A stretch of DNA of 64,000 nucleotides, from the NCBI RefSeq assembly GCF_963675965.1, contig NZ_OY780935.1, forward strand, positions 3,150,501 to 3,214,500, read 5' to 3'. This document shows, piece after piece, positions 52,058-59,949 of this stretch. Source of the stretch: an uncultured Celeribacter sp. Its GTDB lineage: Bacteria > Pseudomonadota > Alphaproteobacteria > Rhodobacterales > Rhodobacteraceae. The translations under genes and the position numbers were made by a program. Within the stretch, counting starts at the first letter, position 1, and every line of letters begins with the position of its first letter. The notes beneath the pieces were generated by a model. The model was not told where the DNA came from. It saw only the letters and a program-made list of their open reading frames with translations, and made no database searches.

Positions 52058-53017
52058 TCAGCCGTTCGCAGCGGCGAACTTGCTCATCAGATAGGGGCCG
52101 GAGGTCACGCTGTCGGTTGCTTCTCCGGCAAGAGGTTTAATTTCTGCATGCCAGTTGGGCTGATGGAAATAGGCGATCGACATCCGAGTTTTCGTCGCCC
52201 AGTCCGGCGGCGTCACCACACGGTGCAGCGTCGAGGTCCAGCGGCCCCCGGTCCACAGCGTCATCAGATCGCCGATGTTGATCACGAAGGCGCCGTCAAT
52301 CGGGGGCACGCCACGCCATTCTTTTTCCGGGGTGAGGATTTCCAGCCCGCGTGAGCCGGGCTCCGGTAAGAGGATGGTCAGGGACCCATAGTCGGTATGC
52401 GCCCCGGCACGCAGCTGGTTTTTCTCGGGTGTCTTGTCCTGTGCGGGATAGTTGAGCGCGCGCATGCCTGAAATCGGCGTCGTGATCACCGGTGCAAAAT
52501 GGTCCTGCGGCAACCCCAGTGCCACGGCAAAGACCTCCATGATCCGGGCGGCGAGGTTTTCCATCTCGGCATAGTAGCTGCGCCATGCGTCTTTGAAGCC
52601 CGGCAGATCGGGGAAGGGCGTCGGCGCGTAGCAAAAGGCCAGAGCGTCCGGATCGGTTTCCCCCGGCGGGATGGCGGCAGGTCCGCCGTTGAAGCTTTCC
52701 TTCAGATCTGGGGGGGTGTCTTCGCCACGCGATTTGGCCAGCGCTTCGGTGCCCGGGCCGAGATAGCCATAGGGGCCGCCCGGAGTCGGTGCGACCGAAT
52801 GCTTGGCCTCGGGGGATTGGGCGAAAAAGGCGCGGGCCTCGCTCCAAAGCGCCTCAATCGTGTCGGTGGGCACGCCATGGCCGGTCACCGCCAGAAACCC
52901 GGTTTCCCGGCAGATGCGGTCAACTTCGGCACCAATTACAGCTTTTCCTTCGGCATCGGCTGCGGCGAAGGCGGAAAGATCCAGAAGCGGGAAATCGGGA
53001 ACGTCAGGGGTGGTCAT
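52058..53017 (-). CDS. 2-oxoglutarate/Fe(II) oxygenase, isopenicillin N synthase family
   Basis: A 319-residue non-haem iron oxygenase. The iron ligands His-x-Asp in AGAHTDYGSLTILL (around 213-215) and a second His in STLHRVVTPP, plus the 2-oxoglutarate-binding Arg in RMSIAYF, are all in register. The N-terminal domain (PLLDLSAF, RICRETGFLAVTGHGVP) is the family's DIOX_N region. Resembles gibberellin-oxidase-type or ethylene-forming-like bacterial homologues; substrate not deducible. Convergent with the PPK2 paralogue gene. Confidence 0.88.
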   Translation of the reverse strand: MTTPDVPDFPLLDLSAFAAADAEGKAVIGAEVDRICRETGFLAVTGHGVPTDTIEALWSEARAFFAQSPEAKHSVAPTPGGPYGYLGPGTEALAKSRGEDTPPDLKESFNGGPAAIPPGETDPDALAFCYAPTPFPDLPGFKDAWRSYYAEMENLAARIMEVFAVALGLPQDHFAPVITTPISGMRALNYPAQDKTPEKNQLRAGAHTDYGSLTILLPEPGSRGLEILTPEKEWRGVPPIDGAFVINIGDLMTLWTGGRWTSTLHRVVTPPDWATKTRMSIAYFHQPNWHAEIKPLAGEATDSVTSGPYLMSKFAAANG

Positions 53018-53281
53018 GGCAGGGTCCTTTCAAAGTCAGGCCAAGATTTCCTCTGCGTTCCGAACTGTCAATCACCCGCGTTTGCCGCGCGTGCACAGGG
53101 GTTTTGCAAGCGGCGTTTTGATGCATATTCGGGCAGAGTTCATGGGCGGTGGCTTTGGCTCTATGGATTTGGCGCTCTGGTCCTCCTGTTGTCTAAAGCG
53201 GTACGATAATCAGACAGCGGAGAGGCAACACTCAGAGCGTCTGTCCCTACCCGCTTGAAACTGCATGAAGGGAGACCCCGC

Positions 53282-53767
53282 GTGACAGATCCGATTGACA
53301 TACGTCCTGCTGAGGCAGGGGAGTCTGCAGATGTGACTGCGCTCGTGCAGGAGGCCTTTGCGGTCTACACGCCTGAAATCGGCAAGCCACCGGCGCCTGC
53401 GCTTTATGATTATGCGGCGTTGATTGCGACAGGGCAGGTCTGTGTCGCCGCACGCGGTTCTGACATTTTGGGGGTGCTTTACACCTATGTGCAACAGGAC
53501 GGCGGCGTGATGCTCGACGTTCTGGCTGTCGATGCGCGGGCTCGGGGGCTGGGGCTGGCGCGTCGTCTGACCCATGAGGCCGAAGCCCGTGCCCGTGCCC
53601 AGGGGGCGCAGGTCCTGCGCGTTTACACCAATGCCGTGATGGAGGGCCCTTTGCGGATGTATCCCAAGCTTGGGTTTCGCGAAACGCACCGCGCCGTCAG
53701 TGACGGCTACAGCCGGGTACACTTTGAAAAACCTCTGATGGTCTCTGCGCCGGACATGCCCCGGTAG
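53282..53767 (+). CDS. GNAT family N-acetyltransferase
   Basis: A 161-residue acetyl-CoA-dependent acyltransferase. The acetyl-CoA loop is LAVDARARGLGLARRLTHEAE and the C-terminal MYPKLGFRET strand is typical. GTG 53282 has an AGGGAG site about nine bases upstream; an in-frame TTG 27 bp earlier is the alternative. Isolated gene; the acceptor (protein, amine or antibiotic) is unknown. Confidence 0.85.
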   Translation: MTDPIDIRPAEAGESADVTALVQEAFAVYTPEIGKPPAPALYDYAALIATGQVCVAARGSDILGVLYTYVQQDGGVMLDVLAVDARARGLGLARRLTHEAEARARAQGAQVLRVYTNAVMEGPLRMYPKLGFRETHRAVSDGYSRVHFEKPLMVSAPDMPR

Positions 53768-53804
53768 CACACCTGGATAACCAGGCTGGTCAACAGGGCG
53801 GTGG

Positions 53805-54242
53805 TCAGCCATCTTCTGTGTGGAAGCCATGCATGCGCTTGGCCCATTGAAAGGCGACGATCACGCCCTTCAGGCGCGGCAGCAGATAAAGGGACAGTGC
53901 CACGGTGCCGGTGGCAAAGATCGCGATCAGCACCAGCGGGTCGGGCCGGAATTCAATGAAGGCCCAGCCGAGCAGAGGGGCCATGAGATGACCGACGATC
54001 AGAATGGTCAGGTAGGCCGGGCCATCGTCGGCGCGGTGGTGATGCAGCGCTTCCCCGCAGACCGGGCATTCGTCGCGCACCTTGAGATAGCCCTTGAGCA
54101 TCGGTCCGCCGCCACACGCCGGGCAGCGCCGTTTCCACCCGCGCATCAGTGCCGGGCGCAATTCCCGCTCTCCATCCGCGGTCTCTTCATGACAGACGGA
54201 ATGTGGCTTGGATGGCAGAGTTGCCTGTGACGTTTCATACAT
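53805..54242 (-). CDS. DUF983 membrane protein with zinc-ribbon-like start
   Basis: A 145-residue protein of the DUF983 family. The N-terminal part has two C-x-x-C pairs (CPACGGG and CPVCGEA) separated by about 18 residues, a zinc-ribbon-like arrangement, and then two membrane helices around YLTILIVGHLMAPLLG and PLVLIAIFATGTVALSLYL. These small proteins are found near cytochrome c oxidase genes in some genomes but their role is unproven. ATG 54242 selected; upstream in-frame codons are not needed. Confidence 0.82.
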   Translation of the reverse strand: MYETSQATLPSKPHSVCHEETADGERELRPALMRGWKRRCPACGGGPMLKGYLKVRDECPVCGEALHHHRADDGPAYLTILIVGHLMAPLLGWAFIEFRPDPLVLIAIFATGTVALSLYLLPRLKGVIVAFQWAKRMHGFHTEDG

Positions 54243-54398
54243 GTGCGTGCGCCTCTCGTGACTGGTACCGGGCGGTATTTTAAGCGCGACAGATTTATTG
54301 AGGAGCCGACCGATTGTCCTTGCGTCCCGATGTCGCGTGGCCCCCACCATATTGGCTTTTGGAGTTCATGCGAGACATTTTTCCGATGAACCGGCGAC

Positions 54399-54427
54399 GG
54401 AAACCCGCAATCGCTCCGTTTTATACT
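54399..54427 (+). promoter_or_regulatory. Candidate promoter of the EF-hand gene
   Basis: GGAAAC at 54399-54404 and TATACT at 54422-54427 are 17 bp apart. The first element resembles the -35 of ECF-type sigma factors and the second a housekeeping -10. It lies 72 bp before the EF-hand gene. Confidence 0.35.
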
Positions 54428-54498
54428 TATCAGAGCGCGGCGCCGCGCCCACACAACGGCCCGTGCAGAGCACCACTTTGATATAAGGAATACATGTT

Positions 54499-55206
54499 AT
54501 GAAACGTAAAGCACTTGTCTCCGCTGTCGCACTGATTGCCGTTTTGGGCGGCTCCGTTGCAGCCTTTGCTGCAGGGCAGGGCCAGCCTGGGCCGAAAGCA
54601 GGCATGGGAGCGCAGATGGGCGGCCAAATGGGGCAGCCCGGTGCCATGCGCATGATGGGCGATCGGGCGGGGATGCCCTTCGGTCCCGGTTTTGACTTTG
54701 CCACGGTCGATGCCGATGGTGACGGTGAGATCTCGCAGGACGAACTTGATGCTTTCAAAGCCGCGCGCTTTGCGGAAATCGATGCCGATGGCAATGGCAC
54801 CGTGGATGCCGATGAGCTTTTCGTCCATCAGGAAGCTCAGCGTGTGCAGCGTCAGCAGGACCGCGCAGCGGCGATGATCGCGGCGCGTGACACCAATGGT
54901 GACGGCGTGTTGAGCGCAGAAGAACTGCAATCGCCTCCGAAAATGACGATGTTTGATCGTCTGGACCGCGACGGCAATGGCACGCTGAGCGAAGACGAAC
55001 TGACGGCCCTTCGTCAGATGGGCCATATGCGTCAGGGGCAACGTCAGGGCATGATGCGTGGTGATCATGTGCGTGGCATGGGACAAGGCGATTGCCAGTT
55101 CCACGGTCAGCGCCAAGGTCAAGGTCGCGGCATGGGGCAAGGTCCCAACGCGGGGAACGGACCGATGAACGGTCAGCCGAAAGCGCCGCAAGGCTCTGCG
55201 CAATAA
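54499..55206 (+). CDS. Exported EF-hand calcium-binding protein
   Basis: A 235-residue protein with a signal peptide (about 25 residues, ending AAFAAG). Four EF-hand loops of 12 residues follow one another: DADGDGEISQDE, DADGNGTVDADE, DTNGDGVLSAEE and DRDGNGTLSEDE, all with intact Ca2+-ligand positions. Low-complexity Met/Gln/Gly tracts flank them at both ends. It precedes an ECF sigma factor gene by 85 bp, with an anti-sigma-like gene and a metal-sensor-like gene after that. A periplasmic calcium sensor for the sigma system is a reasonable idea but unproven. Confidence 0.88.
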   Translation: MKRKALVSAVALIAVLGGSVAAFAAGQGQPGPKAGMGAQMGGQMGQPGAMRMMGDRAGMPFGPGFDFATVDADGDGEISQDELDAFKAARFAEIDADGNGTVDADELFVHQEAQRVQRQQDRAAAMIAARDTNGDGVLSAEELQSPPKMTMFDRLDRDGNGTLSEDELTALRQMGHMRQGQRQGMMRGDHVRGMGQGDCQFHGQRQGQGRGMGQGPNAGNGPMNGQPKAPQGSAQ

Positions 55207-55291
55207 CCGATGCAGATCTGCCGGGCGGGGTCTCCCTCGCCCGCGCAACGCGATGGACGAGTGAAATGGTATACGGTACGAATGGCCGGTG

Positions 55292-55882
55292 ATGCAGATG
55301 CCCTTTGACGCCCTGAACGATGCTTCGGACGAAGCTTTGCTGGTTGCCTTTGGCAACGGTGATGCGGCATCGGCGCGTGCCTTGACCCTGCGGTTGACGC
55401 CAAGGGTTCTGGGCTATGCCAGCCGCCTTCTGAAGGATCACGCCGAGGCCGAGGACGTCGCGCAGGAGGCGATGTTGCGGCTGTGGAAGATCGCGCCGGA
55501 CTGGCGTCAGGGCGAGGCCAAGGTGACCACATGGCTCTATCGGGTCGTGACCAACCTGTGCACCGATCGCTTGCGCAAAAAACGCGGATCAGCGCTGGAT
55601 GAGATCGCGGAACCCGAAGACGACCGGCCATCGCAAGAGGCGGTGCTGATGCAGCGCCAGCGGATGGACGCGCTACAAGGCGCGCTGGACAGCCTGCCGG
55701 AGCGGCAAAAAGAGGCTGTGGTGTTGCGCCACATCGAAGGGTTGGGCAATCCTGAGATTGCCGAGGTTTTGGAGATCAGTGTCGAAGCGGTCGAAAGTCT
55801 GACTGCGCGCGGCAAGAGGGCGCTGGCAAAGGCATTGGCCGATCAGCGCGCAACATTGGGGTTCGAAGATGACGGATCATGA
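55292..55882 (+). CDS. ECF-type RNA polymerase sigma factor
   Basis: A 196-residue sigma-70 family protein with only regions 2 and 4. Region 2 has DVAQEAMLRLWK and WLYRVVTNLCTDRLRKK; region 4 has LPERQKEAVVLRHIEGLGNPEIAEVLEIS with the HTH. ATG 55292 is chosen, with a GTG directly upstream and a second ATG two codons later. The start of the anti-sigma-like gene overlaps its end by 14 bp, as expected for a sigma/anti-sigma pair. Confidence 0.92.
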   Translation: MQMPFDALNDASDEALLVAFGNGDAASARALTLRLTPRVLGYASRLLKDHAEAEDVAQEAMLRLWKIAPDWRQGEAKVTTWLYRVVTNLCTDRLRKKRGSALDEIAEPEDDRPSQEAVLMQRQRMDALQGALDSLPERQKEAVVLRHIEGLGNPEIAEVLEISVEAVESLTARGKRALAKALADQRATLGFEDDGS

Positions 55883-56285
55883 CAAAAAACGCGATGCGGC
55901 GCCCGATGATCTGGCGCTTGAGGCGCTGTTTGCCGAGGCACGGGAGGCTGCGCCCATACCCTCTGGCGATCTGTTGGCGCGGATCATGGCCGATGCCGAA
56001 ACGGAGCGGGCCGCGCGCTTTGGTGAGAAGCAGCCTCCGCAACCCGCCCCGTCGCGTCATCCGGTAATTGCGGCCATGGTGGCTGCATTGGGTGGCTGGC
56101 GCTCCGTGGCGGGTCTGGCAACGGCCGGGGTTGCGGGGCTGGCCATCGGATTGGGGGCCCCCGGCGCGGTGGCGACGCTGGCGACCTCCGGTGATCTGGC
56201 GGCCAGCAGCACTGTTGCGGACCTGGGCAGCTACGAATTGGATGATCTTGTGCCGAGCTTCTACACTCTGGCTGCGGAAGGATAA
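55869..56285 (+). CDS. Probable membrane-anchored anti-sigma factor
   Basis: A 138-residue protein with an acidic cytoplasmic N-terminus, one hydrophobic segment (about residues 88-112, VAGLATAGVAGLAIGLGAPGAVA) and a short outside tail. It starts inside the sigma factor gene (14-bp overlap) and is directly followed by the metal-sensor-like gene. Location and topology suggest an anti-sigma factor holding the ECF sigma at the membrane. I see no zinc-binding HxxxCxxC motif, so it is not a ZAS-type anti-sigma. Confidence 0.7.
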   Translation: MTDHDKKRDAAPDDLALEALFAEAREAAPIPSGDLLARIMADAETERAARFGEKQPPQPAPSRHPVIAAMVAALGGWRSVAGLATAGVAGLAIGLGAPGAVATLATSGDLAASSTVADLGSYELDDLVPSFYTLAAEG

Positions 56286-56288
56286 GGG

Positions 56289-56840
56289 ATGAACACGACA
56301 CAAAACGCACCTGCGAAAAAGACATCGCGGTTCCATTGGAGCCGTGTGGTTCTGGTGTTGTCGCTGGCGCTGAACCTGGCCGTGGTCGGCGTGGTGACCG
56401 GTGCGGTGTTGCGCTGGAATGACGGTAAGGACCGGGTCGAGATGATGCGGGGCGCCCGCGACTTCGGCTTCGGTCCCTTTGTCGGGGCTCTGTCCGAAGA
56501 GGACCGCCGCGCCCTCGGTCGGTCGTTCTTTCGCGAGGCAGGCGATCCGCGCGCAGCCCGCGCCGCAGTCGGGGCCACCTTTGAGGCCATGGTCGCCCAG
56601 TTGAAATCGGAAGATTTCGATGCCGCGACATTCGAAAGTCTCTTGCAACAACAGCAGAGCCAGTTCGCCGAGGCGCAGAAAATCGGGGCACGACTGGTTG
56701 CACAGCAGATTGGCCAGATGAGCGCCGAGGACCGCCAGGCATATGCCGAGCGTCTGGATGAAATGCTCAAACGCCCGCCGCATGGCCGGCATGGTCCTGA
56801 GGGCAGGGACCGCCCCGAGCACATGAAATCCGCAGACTGA
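56289..56840 (+). CDS. Periplasmic metal-sensor-like protein (Metal_resist/CnrX type)
   Basis: A 183-residue protein with an N-terminal membrane anchor (about residues 20-42, VVLVLSLALNLAVVGVVTGAVL) and a helical periplasmic domain rich in Gln, Glu and Ala, like the heavy-metal resistance sensors CnrX and ZraP-like proteins. The C-terminal stretch PHGRHGPEGRDRPEH contains possible metal-binding His. Three bp after the anti-sigma-like gene. It would sense a periplasmic metal and signal through the sigma/anti-sigma pair; the metal is not known. Confidence 0.8.
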   Translation: MNTTQNAPAKKTSRFHWSRVVLVLSLALNLAVVGVVTGAVLRWNDGKDRVEMMRGARDFGFGPFVGALSEEDRRALGRSFFREAGDPRAARAAVGATFEAMVAQLKSEDFDAATFESLLQQQQSQFAEAQKIGARLVAQQIGQMSAEDRQAYAERLDEMLKRPPHGRHGPEGRDRPEHMKSAD

Positions 56841-56870
56841 GACAGAGCCGGTCGACAGGTTTCCAAGATC

Positions 56871-56893
56871 AAAGGCGCCGCGGCGCCTTTTTT
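56871..56893 (+). terminator. Rho-independent terminator after the sensor gene
   Basis: AAAGGCGCCG followed immediately by CGGCGCCTTT (56871-56890) forms a perfect hairpin; a short T-run continues to 56893. It ends the EF-hand/sigma operon. Confidence 0.85.
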
Positions 56894-56987
56894 CGTGAAA
56901 GCCTCAGGGAGGTGACCGGGGCTTATTGCCGGTTGCGTCTGTGCCCGAACTGCGGGAGTAAGGAGCGGTGAGCAGGGAGACGGCGGA

Positions 56988-57266
56988 ATGCGACAAGAGG
57001 CAGCGGAACTCATCGCTTTGAAGGTGCTGGCGTGGTTGGCGGGAGACGAGGAAGTCTTTCCCGTCTTTCTGGGGGCATCCGGCATGGATGCGGCAGAGCT
57101 GAAAGCCCGCGCCGCAGAGCCCGAGGTTCTTGCGGCGGTTCTGGATTTCGTCACCATGGATGATGCCTGGGTGGAAAGCTGCGCCATGGCCACGGGGCTC
57201 GACCCCCACGATCCACTGCGTGCACGTCAGGCCTTGCCCGGCGGCGAAACTATCCACTGGACCTGA
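56988..57266 (+). CDS. DUF3572 family protein
   Basis: A 92-residue acidic protein, MRQEAAELIALKVLAWLAGDEEV at the start and VLDFVTMDDAWVESCAMATGLDP in the second half, both characteristic of the alphaproteobacterial DUF3572 family. Predicted to be all helical and cytoplasmic. Eleven bp before the HAD phosphatase gene, so they form an operon. No function is known. Confidence 0.85.
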   Translation: MRQEAAELIALKVLAWLAGDEEVFPVFLGASGMDAAELKARAAEPEVLAAVLDFVTMDDAWVESCAMATGLDPHDPLRARQALPGGETIHWT

Positions 57267-57276
57267 GGAACGCGTC

Positions 57277-57990
57277 ATGCCGCATGCTCACCTGCCCCCC
57301 GAGGCGATCTTGTTCGACAAGGATGGCACGTTGATGGACTTTCAGGCCAGCTGGGCGCCTTGGGCCCATGCTGCCATCCTGAGACTCTGCGCGGCAGACC
57401 CGGACAAGACGGGTCCGGTGGCGGCGGCACTGGGTTTTGACATGGCTGCGGTGCAGTTCCTGCATGACAGCCCGGTTGTGGCCGGAGCGCCGGATGATAT
57501 TCTGCGCCTGCTGCGGCCTTTTTTTCCACAAGAGAGCGACGCGGCTTTGCTGGCGGCGCTGGAGACCGAAGAGGCCAGCTTTGCTCCGGCGCCGGTGTCT
57601 GCGCTGCATCAGACTTGCGGTCAACTGCGCGCTGCGGGGCTGAAATTGGCCGTTGTGACCAATGATTTCGAAGCCTCAGGCCGGTTGCATTTGCAGCATA
57701 TGCAGATCGCCGGGGCCTTTGAAGCGGTGGTGGGCTATGACAGCGGTTATGGGGCCAAACCCGCTCCCGGCCCCTGTCTGGGGGCGGCGGCGCTGTTGGG
57801 GGTACGTCCCGAGGCCTGTGTCATGGTCGGCGACAGTCTGCACGATCTGGACGCCGGGCGCGCGGCGGGCATGCGCACGGTCGGGGTTCTGACTGGCGTA
57901 GCCCGCGCCGAAGACCTGCGCCCCCATGCCGATGTGGTGCTCGACACCATTGCGACCTTGCCCGATTGGCTGGCACAGACCGGGGCCTGA
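57277..57990 (+). CDS. HAD superfamily phosphatase (phosphoglycolate phosphatase-like)
   Basis: A 237-residue HAD hydrolase. Motif I FDKDGTLMDF (Asp14 and Asp16), motif II VVTNDFE, motif III Lys in YGAKPAPGP and motif IV VGDSLHDLDAG are complete. The cap region sits between motifs I and II, subclass I. GAGG precedes ATG 57277. A Gph-like phosphatase on 2-phosphoglycolate or a related small phosphate is likely. It lies next to the DUF3572 gene. Confidence 0.85.
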   Translation: MPHAHLPPEAILFDKDGTLMDFQASWAPWAHAAILRLCAADPDKTGPVAAALGFDMAAVQFLHDSPVVAGAPDDILRLLRPFFPQESDAALLAALETEEASFAPAPVSALHQTCGQLRAAGLKLAVVTNDFEASGRLHLQHMQIAGAFEAVVGYDSGYGAKPAPGPCLGAAALLGVRPEACVMVGDSLHDLDAGRAAGMRTVGVLTGVARAEDLRPHADVVLDTIATLPDWLAQTGA

Positions 57991-58063
57991 TTTCTTAACG
58001 ATTGGTTATTCTGTTGGGCTTAAGCTGATTCTCATTTGCAGGATTTTGACGAGGCGCAGACAG

Positions 58064-58660
58064 ATGCTGGGATTGGTCAATCGCGCGCTTCAGTGTTTCG
58101 TGCGCGATATTTATGGCGCAGACCGTTGGGCGTTGATCGCGCGTCAAGCCAACCTGCGCGACGCGGGGTTCGAGGCCCTGTTGGATTATCCCAATGACAT
58201 CACGCTGCATGCGCTGGGACAGGCCGCGCGTCATCTGCGCAAGCCTCTGGAATGCCTTCTCGATGACGTCGGTCTCTATCTGGTGTCGCATCCCAATGTC
58301 GAAGCCTTGCGGCGGCTGCTGCGTTTCGGTGGCGAAGATTTCACAGAGTTTCTGTTTTCCCTGAATGAGTTGGAAGGCCGCGTCGGACTGGCATTGCCTC
58401 AGTTGCAAGTGCCGGTGCTGCGCGTCGAGGCCCGCGGCCCTGACCGGTTTCATATGTCCTGCCGCAGTGACCTGCCGGGATTTGGCTTTGTCCTGATGGG
58501 CATGACACGCGCGATGGCGGATGATTATGGAGTGCTGGCGATGCTGACGCATCGGGGCTGGTCGGACGCGCCGGTCGAAGAAATCACTATCACCGTTCTG
58601 GACAGAAATTTTTCCCAAGGGCGGCAGTTCGATCTGGCTGCACGGGGGCAGCCGGTCTGA
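58064..58660 (+). CDS. H-NOX family protein with a degenerate haem pocket
   Basis: A 198-residue H-NOX (HNOB) domain protein. The start MLGLVNRALQCFVRDIYG and the fold pattern match H-NOX proteins. Aligned to guanylate cyclase beta (LDALHDHL...), the stretch LNELEGRV has Glu104 (GAA, 58373-58375) in place of the proximal haem His. The phosphate-group-binding Y-x-S-x-R motif reads H-M-S-C-R (130-134), so Tyr is also lost. Therefore it may not bind haem in the usual way. Its stop overlaps the next start as TGATG, coupling it to a diguanylate cyclase that has an H-NOX-associated N-terminal region. Confidence 0.85.
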   Translation: MLGLVNRALQCFVRDIYGADRWALIARQANLRDAGFEALLDYPNDITLHALGQAARHLRKPLECLLDDVGLYLVSHPNVEALRRLLRFGGEDFTEFLFSLNELEGRVGLALPQLQVPVLRVEARGPDRFHMSCRSDLPGFGFVLMGMTRAMADDYGVLAMLTHRGWSDAPVEEITITVLDRNFSQGRQFDLAARGQPV

Positions 58661-59694
58661 TGGGGCAGCACGAATTCGATAACCGCATGCTTGACGCGCT
58701 GATGCCCATGCATCTGATCTATGATCCAGACGGCGTCATCTGCAGTGTCGGGCGCACGTTGGACAAAATGCGGGGGGCCGAAACGCTCGTGGGGCATCGG
58801 ATCGATGAGGTGTTCGAGATTCGCGACCATGGGCGCGGGCAGGGGACCGGGCCAGTGTCTGTGGCGACACGACTGTTTCTGACCTTTCGTCAGCCACCGT
58901 ACACGGATCTCAAGGGGATGGCGGTGACGGTGCAAGATACGGATCTTTGCATTCTGAACCTGTCTTTCGGGATCTCCGTGGCGGAGGCGGTGCCGCAGTA
59001 TGGGCTGAGCGCCGGAGATTTCGCCCACACGGATCTGACCATCGAATTGCTCTATGTGATCGAGGCCAAGGCCGCCGTTCTGGAAGAGGCCGAAGACCTG
59101 AACCGGCGTCTCAACGGCGAAAAGCGGCGCGCGGAAGAAGAGGCCGAGACGGATCCGCTGACCGGGTTGCACAATCGTCGGGCGATGGACCGCGTGCTGC
59201 AGCGGATGGCGCAGGATCAGTTGCACTTTTCTCTGATGCAGGTGGATCTGGATCATTTCAAAGCGGTGAACGACCGTCTGGGCCATGGCGCCGGGGATAT
59301 GGTCCTGCGTCATGTGGCCGAGGTGTTCACCTCTGAAACCCGATCCGGCGACACTGCGGCCCGCATCGGCGGGGATGAGTTCATTCTCGTCTTTGACGGT
59401 CTGGCCGAAAAGGCGCGGTTGATCGAGATTGCCCGACGGCTGATCGCGAAAATAGAGCAGCCGCTGCCCTACGGCACCGAAACGTGTCGTGTTTCAGCCT
59501 CGATCGGGATCACGACAACGGCGTTCTACCCGACGCCGGATCCCGATGTGATGATTGCCGATGCCGATGTTGCGCTCTACCGGGCCAAGCAAGGCGGGCG
59601 CGGGCGCGCCTGTTTTCACGACCCTGTGGCGGCGATGCACGATGATCCAGCCGATGTCATGTCGGTCGCGGAGGTGACGGGCGACACGGGGTAA
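58660..59694 (+). CDS. Diguanylate cyclase (GGDEF) with H-NOX-associated N-terminal domain
   Basis: A 344-residue protein that makes cyclic di-GMP. The N-terminal ~130 residues (LIYDPDGVICSVGRTLDKM) resemble the HNOBA partner domain of H-NOX proteins. A coiled-coil linker (LEEAEDLNRRLNGEKRRAEEE) follows, then DPLTGLHNRRAMD and the intact active site RIGGDEF (237-241). The product-inhibition I-site R-S-G-D (228-231) is five residues ahead, so feedback control is likely. Coupled to the H-NOX gene. Confidence 0.92.
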   Translation: MGQHEFDNRMLDALMPMHLIYDPDGVICSVGRTLDKMRGAETLVGHRIDEVFEIRDHGRGQGTGPVSVATRLFLTFRQPPYTDLKGMAVTVQDTDLCILNLSFGISVAEAVPQYGLSAGDFAHTDLTIELLYVIEAKAAVLEEAEDLNRRLNGEKRRAEEEAETDPLTGLHNRRAMDRVLQRMAQDQLHFSLMQVDLDHFKAVNDRLGHGAGDMVLRHVAEVFTSETRSGDTAARIGGDEFILVFDGLAEKARLIEIARRLIAKIEQPLPYGTETCRVSASIGITTTAFYPTPDPDVMIADADVALYRAKQGGRGRACFHDPVAAMHDDPADVMSVAEVTGDTG

Positions 59695-59949
59695 GGCGGC
59701 CATAGCTCTTATGGGGAGGGGGCTAGCCGAACGATCTAAACCCTTTAGACCCAAGAGCTAGGTTTCGCGGGAATTGAGTGAAGCCTAGAATTTTCCCACG
59801 GGAGCTTGTGTTCACGGTCAGCGCGGGAGGCGTTGCGTGGGGACAAGGCGATTTCAGAATGACAGACCCGGCCATGACAAAGGTCGCAGCCTGCGCTGCG
59901 GACTGACGCTGCCGCTTTGACTGTCGTTCTCCAAACGTGGGGAAAGAAC

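Noticed and set aside
59695..59949. Gene or RNA in the spacer between the diguanylate cyclase and UDP-xylose synthase genes
   Set aside because: No convincing open frame, tRNA-like fold or strong hairpin is seen in this 255-bp stretch; probably promoter for the exopolysaccharide genes.
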